NCBI RefSeq assembly: GCF_000158095.2 | Contig: NZ_CM011003.1 | Coordinates: forward strand, 1-64,000 | DNA: 64,000 bases | Source: Roseibium alexandrii DFL-11 | GTDB taxonomy: Bacteria > Pseudomonadota > Alphaproteobacteria > Rhizobiales > Stappiaceae | Reading direction: 5' to 3' | Shown here: one piece after another, positions 1-9,677 of the stretch | Layout of the letters: each line of letters starts with the position of its first letter | Position numbering within the stretch: the stretch's first letter is position 1 | Notes under the pieces: model-generated | Database searches by the model: none | The model's input: the letters and a program-made list of their open reading frames with translations, nothing else | What the model was told of the DNA's origin: nothing | Position numbers and translations under genes: made by a program

Positions 1-89
1 GCCGCGATCTGGCGCTCGATCAGGTCGAGATGTGCCTTTGTCTGGCGGCGCGCGGTTTCCATTCGCCGGAGAAGTAGCAAACGGTTCAT
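1..89 (-). CDS. Partial hypothetical protein (N-terminus only)
   Basis: An open frame starts with ATG at 89 and runs off the left edge. Its start overlaps the stop of the upstream gene in an ATGA junction, the same coupling seen elsewhere in this minus-strand block, which is the main support. The 29 visible residues are Arg-, Leu- and Gln-rich (MNRLLLLRRMETARRQTKAH at the start) and look helical. No family can be assigned from so short a piece. Confidence 0.5.
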   Translation of the reverse strand, partial: MNRLLLLRRMETARRQTKAHLDLIERQIA

Positions 90-960
90 GGGCGAACTCG
101 GCCTCCCCCAATGAAGCTCGAAGGGCCGTCGTATGCATCGTGCCGGGCCGGATCGACGACGAAACCGAAACGGCCGATCTCGTATTCGGTGGACGGAACG
201 AGAAACCGGCTTTTTCAGTCTTTGGCCCTCGCGCGCCGCCGAGAGTAGCGATGACCTCCACAAAACCGCCGTGCTGCTCCGACCTGATAGCGGAAATGAC
301 GATCCAGTCGCCAGCATGCCGGGCATGAAACGCACGCCGATCCTTCTCAAAGGACTGACCGGGTTCTAGCACAGTGCCGAAAATCGCTTCCCAGGCATCC
401 GGCCAGCTGTCTTTCATGGTCTGCTCGGCGCTCCGTCGCTCAAAGCTGGTGAAGAGGTGCGGAAAGGCAAGTGCGACAATCGCCCATTCGGCATCTTCCT
501 CGTACCAGCCGCCAGGCCGGCGAAGCCGCCGGTCGACCTTCGCGTTGCGTTCGGAGGAAAGATGGAAACCTCCATGACCGGCGGTCGAATGGCAGACCAG
601 TCCCTCGGCGAAGACCGTCGCACCCTGCGACGGTCCCCATGGAGTGTTCCCGTGGCAGCGGACCTCCCGGCGTCCGAGGGCAAGCTCTTCGCGGGCGTGC
701 TCGGCCTGTTCGAGCACCTTGGCGCGGAAGGCCTCCTCGCCGGCAAGCTCTCCGCCATGCCCATAGAAATCATTGCGACCGAGTTCGTCGAGCGGCCGGT
801 GCACGCGCCAGGCCGTGGCCAGAAAGTGCGTATCACCGCGGCCGGGCAACATGGCGAAAGCAGTATCGCCGACGCGCGCAACGGGAAACCCTTCAGCGCC
901 GGTGGCAAATTGAACTTCCGGCAGCACCATCGTATCGGGTTCTGACTGAGGGAAGGTCAT
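86..960 (-). pseudogene. DUF7007-like plasmid protein, frameshifted near its C-terminus
   Basis: From ATG 960 the frame encodes about 251 residues rich in conserved-looking blocks (TPWGPSQG, CHSTAGHGGFHLSSERNAKV, RRPGGWYEEDAEWA), which I recognise as the DUF7007-type family of rhizobial plasmid proteins. Function is unknown. At about 203-207 the coding strand reads GGTTTCTCG. Adding one T restores a frame reading FLVPSTEYEIGRFGFVVDPA and ending at TGA 88-86, exactly at the ATGA overlap with the next gene. Without the correction the frame runs to the window edge with an unlike composition. A one-base deletion in a T run, or a sequencing error, is the simplest reading. The start overlaps the stop of the preceding gene (957-960), so the gene is translationally coupled in a minus-strand operon. 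Confidence 0.7.
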
Positions 961-1430
961 GCCGCCCTCCCCTCGCCGCGATCGGCGGCGGCTTCATCAA
1001 CGGTCATTTCGTGCAGCACGGCGTTGGGATAGCCGTGACGCGAAAGCCATTCGTCGGCCGCTTGCCGGTCTTCCGCGACATGAACCAGTTCGCCGGCGTC
1101 GCCGGGGCGGTCAAGCACGAGGATCGAACCGGCTACGGGCCGTTTGATGACCGAGAAGTCGAGAGCGCTATTAACCGAGAACGTTCGAAAGACCCGGAGC
1201 ACCACGACAGCCTTGCTACCGAAGTCCCCGGCATGAAGCGTGAAGCTGGCCGGTATGAGCGTCTTGCCAACAATGGCGCCGGCCTGTTTCTTCACCAGCC
1301 GGCCGGTGTTGTTGTTGCGCTCCCACCCCTGAAGTTTACGGCGGTGCCGTTCGGGCGGACGGGGCGTGCCGTCGGAGAAGTGGATGATCGCACCAAGCGG
1401 GGCATGGTCGAAAATGGACTGAGCGGACAT
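957..1430 (-). CDS. Hypothetical plasmid protein (157 aa)
   Basis: ATG at 1430 gives a 157-aa soluble protein beginning MSAQSIFDHAPLGAIIHFSD. No signal peptide, membrane helix or catalytic motif is visible. It lies between the ParB-like gene (ends 1518) and the DUF7007-like gene, overlapping the latter by ATGA. Genes of this kind form a conserved minus-strand block on rhizobial plasmids. The overlapping plus-strand frames in this GC-rich region have Arg/Pro-rich shadow composition, so the minus strand is the coding one. Function is unknown; conserved location suggests a plasmid maintenance or establishment role, which is inference. Confidence 0.75.
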   Translation of the reverse strand: MSAQSIFDHAPLGAIIHFSDGTPRPPERHRRKLQGWERNNNTGRLVKKQAGAIVGKTLIPASFTLHAGDFGSKAVVVLRVFRTFSVNSALDFSVIKRPVAGSILVLDRPGDAGELVHVAEDRQAADEWLSRHGYPNAVLHEMTVDEAAADRGEGRAA

Positions 1431-1517
1431 GTCGTCCTCCTCTTGAATTGATTGGAAACGAAAACGCCGCCGGACGGTGCCGGCGGCGCGAAGTGCATCG
1501 GAAAGGAAAAAGAGCCG

Positions 1518-3203
1518 CTATTCGGCGGCTTCGAGATAAGCCTCAGGGACGGCGTTCGGGCCGGTGTCGCTTGCCTCCGTCTCGTCGTTCGAGCCTTCCA
1601 TGTCGCCGGCGTCCTCGTCCTGATCCTCGCCGATCTCGTTGCGTGCCTTCCAGTCGGCAAGTTCATTCGCGTCCGGCGCAAACAGTGCGGACGCATGGAC
1701 AAAGCTCGCTTCCTTGAAATGCTCGACGAGGGCGGCACGGGTGTCGCGTACCTTGTTGCGCGGGAGAACCGAGGTGTCCGCGCAAGCCGCCTCGAGCGCC
1801 TGACGTGACAAGCACAGGAGAAAATCCTCCGTCCCCATGTTGGGCAGGAAGTTGTCGGCACCAACGACGTCGCCGGCGATGCGGGAGACAATGCCGCTGT
1901 TCGACATGTTGCGTCGGCACGACAGCACCTCGATCAGGATCGATCGCACCGCGACCCTGAGCCTATCCATGTCGAAAGAGAACTTGCCGGTTTCATCGAC
2001 GAGAGAGGCTGCAAGGGGTGCTATTCTGCTGCGGAAGGAGATGGAATTGCCCGCTCCCGTATCGACGCGGACATTGTTGCCGGCAAAGGCGATGACGAGC
2101 AGCGCCATCAGCGTATCGTCCTCGATCGGTGCGCGGCCGAGCGCCTCGTGGAGCGCGTCGGTGCGGAAGTCGCCGATCATGTCCTGGCCCTTCTGGGTAA
2201 CATCCGGGCGCTGCGCCGGCAGAGCGGCACTACCCTCCTCCGTCTTGTCGCTCGACTGTTTTCCGGTGACCGCTTTCGGCTCGGGCATCCGATAGACCAC
2301 TGACTGCACCTTGCCATCGCGGTCGAGATACATGGCAGTCTGGTCGGACTTCTTCGGCTTTCCATAAACGCGCTCGGCCTTCTTCGGGAGTTCCGGTCCG
2401 TTCCAGCCGTTGACTTCGGTGATGATGCCGCCTTTCGGCAGATTGTTGGTCATCCATTCCTGCTGGGCGCCGAGAAATGCCTCGACGTCCGTCGTGTAGC
2501 GGCTGTCTTCGTCGGCCGGAGCGAACAGGTCCTCCACCCAGGCGATGCCGTAAGCCGTCGCAAGCTCATCGTCGAAACTGGCGTCACGGGCATACATGCG
2601 GGTCTTGGAAAGACCGTTGGCGACCGACCACCAGGAGGTTGTCTCGTTTCGCTTCGGCTTATGCGCTTTCCAGACTTGCTTTTGTTCGGCAAGCGAGGCC
2701 GACGCGATGGTCCTGAGCTGCCGCTCGTCTGGCATATCGCCCCTGGCCATCTGGTCGAGCATCGCGGGCAGCACATTCGCGAGAAGCCGGAGTTTCTTGA
2801 TCTGGCGAACGGGAAGCGAAAGCGCTGCCGCAATGCCTTCCTCGCTCCAAGCGAGCGCGAACAGGCGCTCGATGGCGCGCCATTGATCGACGGGATTGAG
2901 CGGTTCCCGGGCGATATTCTCGACCATGGAGCGCATGGCACCGCCGTCCTCGGCCGCGTCGTCTACGAGCACCTCGATTTCGTCGAGTTCGGCGGCGATC
3001 GCGCCTCTGGTGCGGCGGTGACCGGCCTGAATTATGAAGCTGTTGCCACCGTCGGTCTCAGGTGAGACCACCGGCGGCTGGATGATGCCGACGGCCTTGA
3101 TCGTGGCCACCATCAGGGCATCGGCCTGCGGGCTCGATTTCGAGCGGCGGGCATCGTCGGGATTGTCCTTGAGCGCACGGGGATCGATCTTCATGATATG
3201 CAT
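1518..3203 (-). CDS. ParB/RepB-like nuclease-domain protein (561 aa)
   Basis: The start is ATG 3203, preceded by GGAGC at good spacing; the frame extends upstream but that part has non-coding composition. Residues about 5-100 match the ParB N-terminal domain, with the GHRR motif at 61-64 (IIQAGHRRTRGA) and MVENIARE at 93-100, followed by a helical DNA-binding part (NPVDQWRAIERL, then an HTH-like LPVRQIKKLRLLANV). The C-terminal half is long and ends in an acidic tail. At 561 aa it is much longer than a partitioning ParB (about 300-350 aa), and there is no ParA partner beside it. The dedicated RepB of this plasmid is at 27761-28813. It belongs to the large ParB-like proteins that rhizobial plasmids carry next to the methylase-helicase gene. 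The exact role is unknown. Confidence 0.85.
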   Translation of the reverse strand: MHIMKIDPRALKDNPDDARRSKSSPQADALMVATIKAVGIIQPPVVSPETDGGNSFIIQAGHRRTRGAIAAELDEIEVLVDDAAEDGGAMRSMVENIAREPLNPVDQWRAIERLFALAWSEEGIAAALSLPVRQIKKLRLLANVLPAMLDQMARGDMPDERQLRTIASASLAEQKQVWKAHKPKRNETTSWWSVANGLSKTRMYARDASFDDELATAYGIAWVEDLFAPADEDSRYTTDVEAFLGAQQEWMTNNLPKGGIITEVNGWNGPELPKKAERVYGKPKKSDQTAMYLDRDGKVQSVVYRMPEPKAVTGKQSSDKTEEGSAALPAQRPDVTQKGQDMIGDFRTDALHEALGRAPIEDDTLMALLVIAFAGNNVRVDTGAGNSISFRSRIAPLAASLVDETGKFSFDMDRLRVAVRSILIEVLSCRRNMSNSGIVSRIAGDVVGADNFLPNMGTEDFLLCLSRQALEAACADTSVLPRNKVRDTRAALVEHFKEASFVHASALFAPDANELADWKARNEIGEDQDEDAGDMEGSNDETEASDTGPNAVPEAYLEAAE

Positions 3204-3552
3204 GGGAAGCTCCTTTTCGGGATCTAAAGTGGACCCGGCACCACGCCGACTCCCTTTCTGGTCTTCTTCCTGAAGACATCCCCCGGACCGCTGAGCGGGC
3301 GGGCCGGTGCAACTGCGGCCGAGCATCCCTGCCTGGAAAGGCGAGCGGGGCTGACAGCCCTGCGCAGGACGACGGGCCGGGATTGCGAGCGGCGCGGTTG
3401 AGCGCAAGCGTCACCAGTTCGACCGATCTGTGACCGGTCGCCTTCCTTTCTTCCCCCTCTCTCCTCTTCCTTCGCCTGCGGGGTTTTCGAAATTGAGTGC
3501 AAGGGGCAGGCAACAGAGGATCTGTTTTGCCCCTAAGGATTCTGGACTTCTA

Positions 3553-3581
3553 TTGAATGACGCTCATAATGACGCTATATT
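3553..3581 (+). promoter_or_regulatory. Promoter and direct-repeat operator of the RES/Xre toxin-antitoxin operon
   Basis: TTGAAT (3553-3558), a 17-base spacer and TATATT (3576-3581) form a sigma-70-like promoter 36 bases before the antitoxin start. Two copies of AATGACGCT (3556-3564 and 3568-3576), 12 bases apart start to start, cover the -35 to -10 interval. This is where an autorepressing antitoxin/toxin complex would bind. The operator role is inference from position and repeat. Confidence 0.55.
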
Positions 3582-3617
3582 GCGACTAAATCAGCGGCAT
3601 TTACGTGGAGCAACATC

Positions 3618-3968
3618 ATGGATCTCGCAGCCTATTCGGATCACGGGCTGTTTGCGCCGAACAAGATCGCCAAGGCCTTTCGTACGACCAGCGAGGAAAT
3701 CGCGCGAACCGTCGGTCTCGGCAAGGATGCGGTACAGCGCAAGGATCGGGTGCGATCCGACAAGACCCAGCGGCGGTTGCGTGAGATGGTTGAGATCGTC
3801 AACAAGGTAGAGCCGCGTTTCGGTTCTGCCCTGATGGCTTATGCCTGGTTTCGCTCAGAGCCGCTGTCCGGATTTTCGGGGCGGACGGCCATGCAGCTGG
3901 TGCGGGAAGGCCGCGCCGAGGAGGTTCTTGACTTCATCGACGCGGTCGACGCCGGCGTTTACGCTTGA
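3618..3968 (+). CDS. Xre/MbcA/ParS-type antitoxin (DUF2384) of a RES toxin-antitoxin pair
   Basis: This 116-aa protein has an N-terminal helical region that probably carries the HTH and a C-terminal DUF2384 toxin-binding domain. The signature GFSGRTAMQLVREGRAEEVL, then a Tyr-Ala end, matches the Xre/MbcA/ParS antitoxin family. In such pairs the antitoxin's C-terminal tail occludes the RES active site and the N-terminal part represses the operon. The RES-domain toxin gene begins about 5 bases after its stop. The pair sits on the plus strand inside a minus-strand block, consistent with insertion as a plasmid-stabilising module. Family assignment is firm; regulation is inferred from the repeats upstream. 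Confidence 0.92.
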   Translation: MDLAAYSDHGLFAPNKIAKAFRTTSEEIARTVGLGKDAVQRKDRVRSDKTQRRLREMVEIVNKVEPRFGSALMAYAWFRSEPLSGFSGRTAMQLVREGRAEEVLDFIDAVDAGVYA

Positions 3969-3973
3969 GAGCG

Positions 3974-4471
3974 ATGGTCAGCTATTCCGGAAAACTCTAC
4001 CGGGCGCTCAATCCGGTCTATGCGCGTGAACCGATGTCCGGGCGGGGAGCCGCACTTTATGGCGGCCGGTTCAACCCTAAAGGCGTACCCGCGCTCTACA
4101 CATCGACATCGGTGCTGACGGCCTTGCGGGAAGCCAATCAGGTTGGCGATCTGCAGCCGACCACGCTCGTCTGCTACCGCGCAGAGATCGAGATGGTCTT
4201 CGATACAACCGACCGAGCGGCCCTTGAAGCCGTAGGACTCAATGAGGTCGCCCTGGCCGATCCGGCCTGGCGCGACCAAATGAAGACCAGGGGACAAGCA
4301 CGGACCCAGCGCTTTGCGAGCGATCTGGTCACTGCCGGCTACAATGGGCTGCTCGTTCGCAGCTTTGCCAAGGGGGCCGGTCCCGGTGACATGAACCTGG
4401 TGCTCTGGAAATGGGGGACCTCCGCATCTTGTTGCCTGGAGTTGATCGATGACGAGGATCGACTGCGTTAG
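3974..4471 (+). CDS. RES-domain toxin (NAD+ phosphorylase/hydrolase family)
   Basis: The RES domain is recognisable from residue about 5 onward: LYRALNPVYA, then GRGAALYGGRFNPKGVPALY with the conserved Arg, Gly and Asn, and YTSTSVLTALRE. RES toxins of characterised pairs degrade NAD+ and so arrest growth. Length (165 aa) is normal. ATG 3974 is chosen; a TTG at 3965 in the same frame overlaps the antitoxin stop and is the alternative. The gene follows the antitoxin directly and converges on the methylase-helicase gene at 4483. No lesion is seen. Confidence 0.92.
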   Translation: MVSYSGKLYRALNPVYAREPMSGRGAALYGGRFNPKGVPALYTSTSVLTALREANQVGDLQPTTLVCYRAEIEMVFDTTDRAALEAVGLNEVALADPAWRDQMKTRGQARTQRFASDLVTAGYNGLLVRSFAKGAGPGDMNLVLWKWGTSASCCLELIDDEDRLR

Positions 4472-4482
4472 GGACCATTGCT

Positions 4483-7400
4483 TCACGCCGCCTGCTCGGT
4501 GGGTAACGCCACCGTTGCAACGTCATCGGCGAGGTTTCTCTCAATCTCCGTAAGCTGCCGGCGTTTTTCGGCGAGTTCCTCTTCGAAGCCGAATTCCCCG
4601 CCCTGACGAGACTGATAGGAAGCAAGCCGGCGCTTTGCATCGTCGAGACGGAAGCGGTATTGCGCCCGCTCCTCCTCGAAACCGGAAAGCACGTGCTCTA
4701 CGCGCGAGACCGCGCCGAGCGGCGTGACAGTCAGAGCAAGATCGATCCCGGTCTCCGCGCCAGTGCGCACAAGCGTTACGTCATAGCGGAAATCGTCCTG
4801 ACCCAAACGCTGGCCGGAGAAGACCAGGTCGAAACCGCCGATCCTTGCAATGGTTGTCTCGCCCTCCTCCCGCAGATGCACGAGGGTCATGATTTCCTTC
4901 ATGAGAGCACGGCCGGCGGGCTTGCGCTCGGTGAAGGATTGTCCGCCAACGGTGATAGCGAAAGCATCGCCACTGGTCGGGATCCTGCGTTCGATGTCCT
5001 TGCCGATCTCGGCGATCCGCCGCGTATCGTGCTCGATGTCGCGCTCGGCATTGCGGACCTGGCGGCGAACCGCGAATTGATCGTCGCGATGCGCGGCGCG
5101 CAGACGCTCAAGCCGGGCGATGTCGGCTTCCAGTCCCGCCTTCAGCATCAGGCGCTGATCGCCCGATGCGATGGCCTTCGCCATGGCGAACTGGTTGGCC
5201 TGCCCCTCGCCCAAATCTTCGAGCCGGCGCACGGAGGTGTCGCCGGAAAGGGCTGCGGCGATGAAGCGGGCCTTGCGCTCGTTGTTCTGCCACATCTGCG
5301 CGTCCATCGAGCCTTCGGTCGCATAGGCGAAGATATCGATCTCGTCATGCTGGTTGCCCTGCCGCTCGATGCGGCCCTCGCGCTGCTCGATCTGGGAGGG
5401 GAGCCATGGCACGTCGAGATGGTGGAGCGCCTTCAGGCGCAATTGCGCATTAACGCCGGTCCCCATCGTCTCTGACGAGCCGATCAGGAAGCGGACCTTG
5501 CCGGCATTGACGTCGGCAAAGAGCCGCTGCTTGGCCTCCGTCTTCTTGTAATCCTGCATGAAGGCGATTTCGGAGGCGGGAACTCCGCGCCGGATCAGCT
5601 CGTCACGGATCCAGCGATAGGCGGAAAAGCCGCGTGTTTTCTCGACGTTGATCGTGCCAAGGTCAGAGAAGATCATCTGCGCCGCGCCGGGCAAATCGAA
5701 AGTCTTGCCCTCGCGGGTGAGATAGGTGTTGTCGCCAGTTTCCTTCCAGATGCGGAAGCTGTTCTCGATCAGCTTGTTGAGCTTGTTGTCGGGCTCATTC
5801 TCCTCGCCGAAATCGACCAGCCTGAGATCGATGGCAGCATGGCGCCCATCGGTGATGACGGAGAGCAGAATATCATCGCCGGGCTGCGCCGGACCCTCGC
5901 GCTTCTCGATCGCCAAGATCCGCGCCTCGAGGACCTGCTGGTAGAGCTTGAAATACTCTGTCGGCTTGGCGGTGATGATCTGGCGCTTGCCCCTCGAAAT
6001 CGCTGGAATTTTCACATACTGCTTCAGGTCGGCCGGGAGCACGACATCGGCGAAGGAGCGGAACATCGCGATCAGTTCCGGCACATTGACGAAGGTGGCG
6101 AAGCGCGAGACGGGTTTGTATTTGCCGGACGGTTGCAGTTCGAGTTCGGTTGCGACATCCCCGAAGGTCGAGGCCCAGGCGTCGAATTCGTGCAGGCCAC
6201 GCTCTTTCAAGGCATCGAACCCAAGGAACCGCTGCACCGAGAACATCTCGCCAAGGGTGTTGGTGATCGGCGTGCCGGACGCCAGCACGAGCGCCCGGCC
6301 CGGGTTCTTCGTCTCGATGAAGCGGGATTTGACATAGAGATCCCAGGCGCGCTGCGAGCCGTTCGGATCGACGCCCTTCAGGGTGGACATGTTGGTCGCA
6401 AAGGAGAGTTTCCGGAACTCCTGCGCCTCGTCGACGATGATCTGATCGATCCCAATCTCGGAGATGGTCAGGAGGTCGTCCTTGACCGAGCCGAGGGATT
6501 CCAGCCGGTCCTTCAGGCCTTCCTTCAGCCGCTCCAGGCGCTTGCGCGACACCCGGTCGTCGCTCTCGACCCGGGTGAGCAGGTCTTCGTAGAGCGCAAG
6601 CTCATCCTCGATCATCTGCTTTTCGAAGGCGGCGGGGACCGCGATGAACTTGAAGGCCGAATGGGTGATGATGATCGCGTCCCAGGTCGCCGTCGCGGCG
6701 CGCGACAGGAAGCGATGACGCTTGTCTTTGGAAAAATTCGTCTCGTCGGCGACAAGGATGCGGGCCGTCGGATAGAGCGCCAGGAATTCACGGGCGGCTT
6801 GCGCCAGGCAATGACCGGGCACGACCAGCATGGCTTTCGAGATCAGGCCAAGCCGGCGCTGTTCCATGATGGCGGCCGCCACCGTCATGGTCTTGCCGGC
6901 ACCGACGGCGTGGGCCAAATAAGTCGAGCCGGCTGAGATGATCCGCCAGATACCGCGTTTCTGGTGGCCGTAAAGACAAAAGGCGCCGGAGGCGCCCGGG
7001 AGCTGGAGATGGTCCCCGTTGAAGGATCGGGGAGCGATATTGTTGAAGGTGTCGTTATAGACCCGTGCCAGCCGGTCGGTCCGATCCGGATCGGACCAGA
7101 CCCATGTCTGGAACGCGGTTTTGATCCTGGCGAGCTTTTCCTTTGCCGCCTCGGTGTCGACGACATTCAAAACCCGGCGCTCGCTGTCCCCCTCCCTGAT
7201 CGTGTCGAAGATCTGCGGCACCCGGCTGTTGAGCGCGTCGTCCAGCAGCTCACCGGCGTGCCGGCGCTTGGTGCCCCATTTGGAGGTGCCTTCGGCGCGA
7301 TAGTCGAGCTGCCTGGCATCGACCGTCCAGGAGGCGAGTTCGGCCAGGTGGTGAATGCGGATGTCCGCTCCCATCGTCTCCTTCACGAAATCGACGACGT

Positions 7401-9591
7401 CACTGGCGGGGATCCAGGGAGCCCCAAGACGCGCGGTGATGCCAGACGGGCTGAGATCGACCGGCTGCACCGCTTCGAGCGCTTCGACATTGCGTTTGAA
7501 AGCCGGGTCGAGTTCGGCTGCAGCTTGCGCCATCGCCAGCTTGTCGCGCACCGGGCCTGAGAGATAGGCGTCGGAGGTCTGCCACGAGCCATCTGCCGGG
7601 TCCCGATAGATCGCGCTGCCAAGCGCCTCAATCACAGTGGTGCGGTCTTCATGCAGCAACTCGGCAATATGGTCGAGATCGACACGGCCGCGCTCGTTGA
7701 GGACGACGGCGAGCGCATCCGCGGCATTGGTGATGACCGGGGCGACCCGCGGTGCAATCACCCGTTCGGAGAAAATCGGACCGGGCTTGGCCGTATCCGT
7801 GTCGAGATCGTAGGTCTCGATGGAGGCGACGAGCCAGCAGTCCGGATCGTCGAGGAAAGGCTGCAGGTTGGGCCGGCGATGCGTCTCGCGGGTTTCGCCG
7901 GTCTCATGGTTCTCGGCGATCGAGACCCTGGTGTGATTGATCGGACCGAAGTCGCGCACGAAGCTCGACCAGGCGATGCGCAGCTTCACCTGAAGGTCCC
8001 GCCACGGCTGATCGGTCTCCTGGGCTTTCAGCACAGCACGCACCGCATCGCGGATCGGGATCAGCTTTTTGACGATGTTGATCTGCTTTTCCGAGAACCC
8101 TTCACCCGACCGTCCCTTGCGGAGGGGAACCGAGGCGGGTTTGCCGTCGATCACCTGCATCAGGCCTTTCGTGGCGTCGAAGAAGAAGCTGCCCTCGCGG
8201 ACATGGGACTGCTCGGGTCTGGCGACATCGATACCTGCCGGGTGAAGCTCGAGATCGAAATCGATCGCGTCGGGCTCGCCGTCATAGAGGGCTTCCGGAA
8301 GAGAAAGGATGGCCGCATCGAGATCAGCCTCAAGGTCACCGTCACTGGGAAGGCAGGTATAAGTCTCTCCGAAGGGACTGGACGTGATGGCGTGGTGGCC
8401 GAGCACGTGATCGGGATGCTCGGCGAACCAGCGATTGACGCGGATGGCCTCAACGTCCTCGCTGGCGGGAACAACCTCGGCCAGATCCGGCCCGGCCGCT
8501 TCTCCCTCCGGCTCGCCCGGCTTGCGCTTGCGGAAAAACAGGATATCGACGACGACGTCGGTTCCCGCATCTTGCCGGAAGCTGCCTTCGGGCAGGCGGA
8601 TCGCGGCGATCAGATCGGCCGATCTGGCGATATGTTCGCGGGCTGTCGCATCCGCTTTGTCCATCGTGCCCGATGAAGTGACGAACGCGGCGAGCGCGCC
8701 GGGTTTCAAAAGATCGATTGACCGCGCAATGAAATAGTCATGCAGCCGCAGTCCCATTGAACGGTATGCACGGTCGGAGCGTACAGTCCGGTCGGAAAAG
8801 GGCGGATTGCCGATAACGAGATCGAAATGCGCCGGCAGATCTGTGCGCGCGAAATCGCCCTCGACGATCCGGGAAACCGGCTGCAGCAGCCGGGCGATCC
8901 GCGAGGTCACCGGATCGAGCTCAACACCGGTGACGAACGAGGTCTCACGGAATGCCTCCGGCATCAATGCCGGGAAAAGCCCCGTGCCGATCCCCGGTTC
9001 AAGCACGCGTCCGCCGCGCCAGCCAAGGCGTTCCAGTCCCTTCCACATCGCCCGGACGATAAACTCGGGCGTGAAATGCGCATATTGCGTGCAGCGGGCA
9101 AGCGAGGCGTAATCGGCGTCGCTCACCGCCTCCTGCAAGCCCTCTCCAAGGTCTTCCCAGCCAGTACAAAAACCGTCCTCGCCCCGCCGGGTGAAGATGG
9201 CGTTGGCGAGGTCGGAGGCACCGAAGCCGGTGAAACGGATGAGACGCGCCTGCTCTTCCCTACTCGCGGGCCGGTCCTCGACCGCGATCGCCGTGGCAAG
9301 CCGGATCGCCTCGAGATTGTCGCGGGCGCGGGCTTTCCAGCCCTTCGCCAATGCGCGGCTTCCAAGAAGACGAAAATTGCTGCCGCGCTCAGTTGCTTCC
9401 GAGGACTGTCGCTCAGTCAGCTGCCAGCTTTTGGACCGCTTGACCGGAGCGGTCGCAGTCGGTCGGGCAGTCTCGTCCGGTTCGATCACCGGGTTTTCGA
9501 TAAAGGCGGTAACGCCGAAGCCCAGCCCGGAAGAGAGCGCATTCTGCGAGCTACCGAACATGTCGAGATTGAAGGGATCGTGGTCAGCCAT
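4483..9591 (-). CDS. Giant DNA methylase-helicase fusion (N6-adenine MTase + SNF2/DEAD-like helicase), 1702 aa
   Basis: ATG 9591 has GGAGA upstream; the 13 extra residues further upstream look non-coding. Domains in order: a class I methyltransferase with SAM motif LEPGIGTG (about 198-204) and catalytic NPPF (262-265) typical of N6-adenine enzymes; a linker; a helicase core with Walker A GAGKT (about 897), a VDEAQ box (about 1052) and a C-terminal helicase domain with GTGVNAQ and QREGRIERQG (about 1377-1420); and a charged coiled-coil C-terminus (REEGETTIARI region onward). Proteins of this architecture are common on alphaproteobacterial plasmids beside ParB-like and DUF3991/toprim genes. They are thought to protect or process plasmid DNA after transfer, but the role is not proven. 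No split or stop is seen. Confidence 0.9.
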   Translation of the reverse strand: MADHDPFNLDMFGSSQNALSSGLGFGVTAFIENPVIEPDETARPTATAPVKRSKSWQLTERQSSEATERGSNFRLLGSRALAKGWKARARDNLEAIRLATAIAVEDRPASREEQARLIRFTGFGASDLANAIFTRRGEDGFCTGWEDLGEGLQEAVSDADYASLARCTQYAHFTPEFIVRAMWKGLERLGWRGGRVLEPGIGTGLFPALMPEAFRETSFVTGVELDPVTSRIARLLQPVSRIVEGDFARTDLPAHFDLVIGNPPFSDRTVRSDRAYRSMGLRLHDYFIARSIDLLKPGALAAFVTSSGTMDKADATAREHIARSADLIAAIRLPEGSFRQDAGTDVVVDILFFRKRKPGEPEGEAAGPDLAEVVPASEDVEAIRVNRWFAEHPDHVLGHHAITSSPFGETYTCLPSDGDLEADLDAAILSLPEALYDGEPDAIDFDLELHPAGIDVARPEQSHVREGSFFFDATKGLMQVIDGKPASVPLRKGRSGEGFSEKQINIVKKLIPIRDAVRAVLKAQETDQPWRDLQVKLRIAWSSFVRDFGPINHTRVSIAENHETGETRETHRRPNLQPFLDDPDCWLVASIETYDLDTDTAKPGPIFSERVIAPRVAPVITNAADALAVVLNERGRVDLDHIAELLHEDRTTVIEALGSAIYRDPADGSWQTSDAYLSGPVRDKLAMAQAAAELDPAFKRNVEALEAVQPVDLSPSGITARLGAPWIPASDVVDFVKETMGADIRIHHLAELASWTVDARQLDYRAEGTSKWGTKRRHAGELLDDALNSRVPQIFDTIREGDSERRVLNVVDTEAAKEKLARIKTAFQTWVWSDPDRTDRLARVYNDTFNNIAPRSFNGDHLQLPGASGAFCLYGHQKRGIWRIISAGSTYLAHAVGAGKTMTVAAAIMEQRRLGLISKAMLVVPGHCLAQAAREFLALYPTARILVADETNFSKDKRHRFLSRAATATWDAIIITHSAFKFIAVPAAFEKQMIEDELALYEDLLTRVESDDRVSRKRLERLKEGLKDRLESLGSVKDDLLTISEIGIDQIIVDEAQEFRKLSFATNMSTLKGVDPNGSQRAWDLYVKSRFIETKNPGRALVLASGTPITNTLGEMFSVQRFLGFDALKERGLHEFDAWASTFGDVATELELQPSGKYKPVSRFATFVNVPELIAMFRSFADVVLPADLKQYVKIPAISRGKRQIITAKPTEYFKLYQQVLEARILAIEKREGPAQPGDDILLSVITDGRHAAIDLRLVDFGEENEPDNKLNKLIENSFRIWKETGDNTYLTREGKTFDLPGAAQMIFSDLGTINVEKTRGFSAYRWIRDELIRRGVPASEIAFMQDYKKTEAKQRLFADVNAGKVRFLIGSSETMGTGVNAQLRLKALHHLDVPWLPSQIEQREGRIERQGNQHDEIDIFAYATEGSMDAQMWQNNERKARFIAAALSGDTSVRRLEDLGEGQANQFAMAKAIASGDQRLMLKAGLEADIARLERLRAAHRDDQFAVRRQVRNAERDIEHDTRRIAEIGKDIERRIPTSGDAFAITVGGQSFTERKPAGRALMKEIMTLVHLREEGETTIARIGGFDLVFSGQRLGQDDFRYDVTLVRTGAETGIDLALTVTPLGAVSRVEHVLSGFEEERAQYRFRLDDAKRRLASYQSRQGGEFGFEEELAEKRRQLTEIERNLADDVATVALPTEQAA

Positions 9592-9677
9592 GGTGGGTTT
9601 CTCCTGGATTGCGGGCGCACGAGACCGCACCGCCAGGCGAACCGGCAGTGTGGGAACCGTGCGGGATTAAAAAGGGG

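Noticed and set aside
5839..6936. Long plus-strand frames (up to 365 codons) inside the methylase-helicase gene, also at 7651-8676 and 8827-9681
   Set aside because: GC-rich coding DNA often leaves the antisense frame open; the minus strand has complete MTase and helicase motifs and the plus frames have none.
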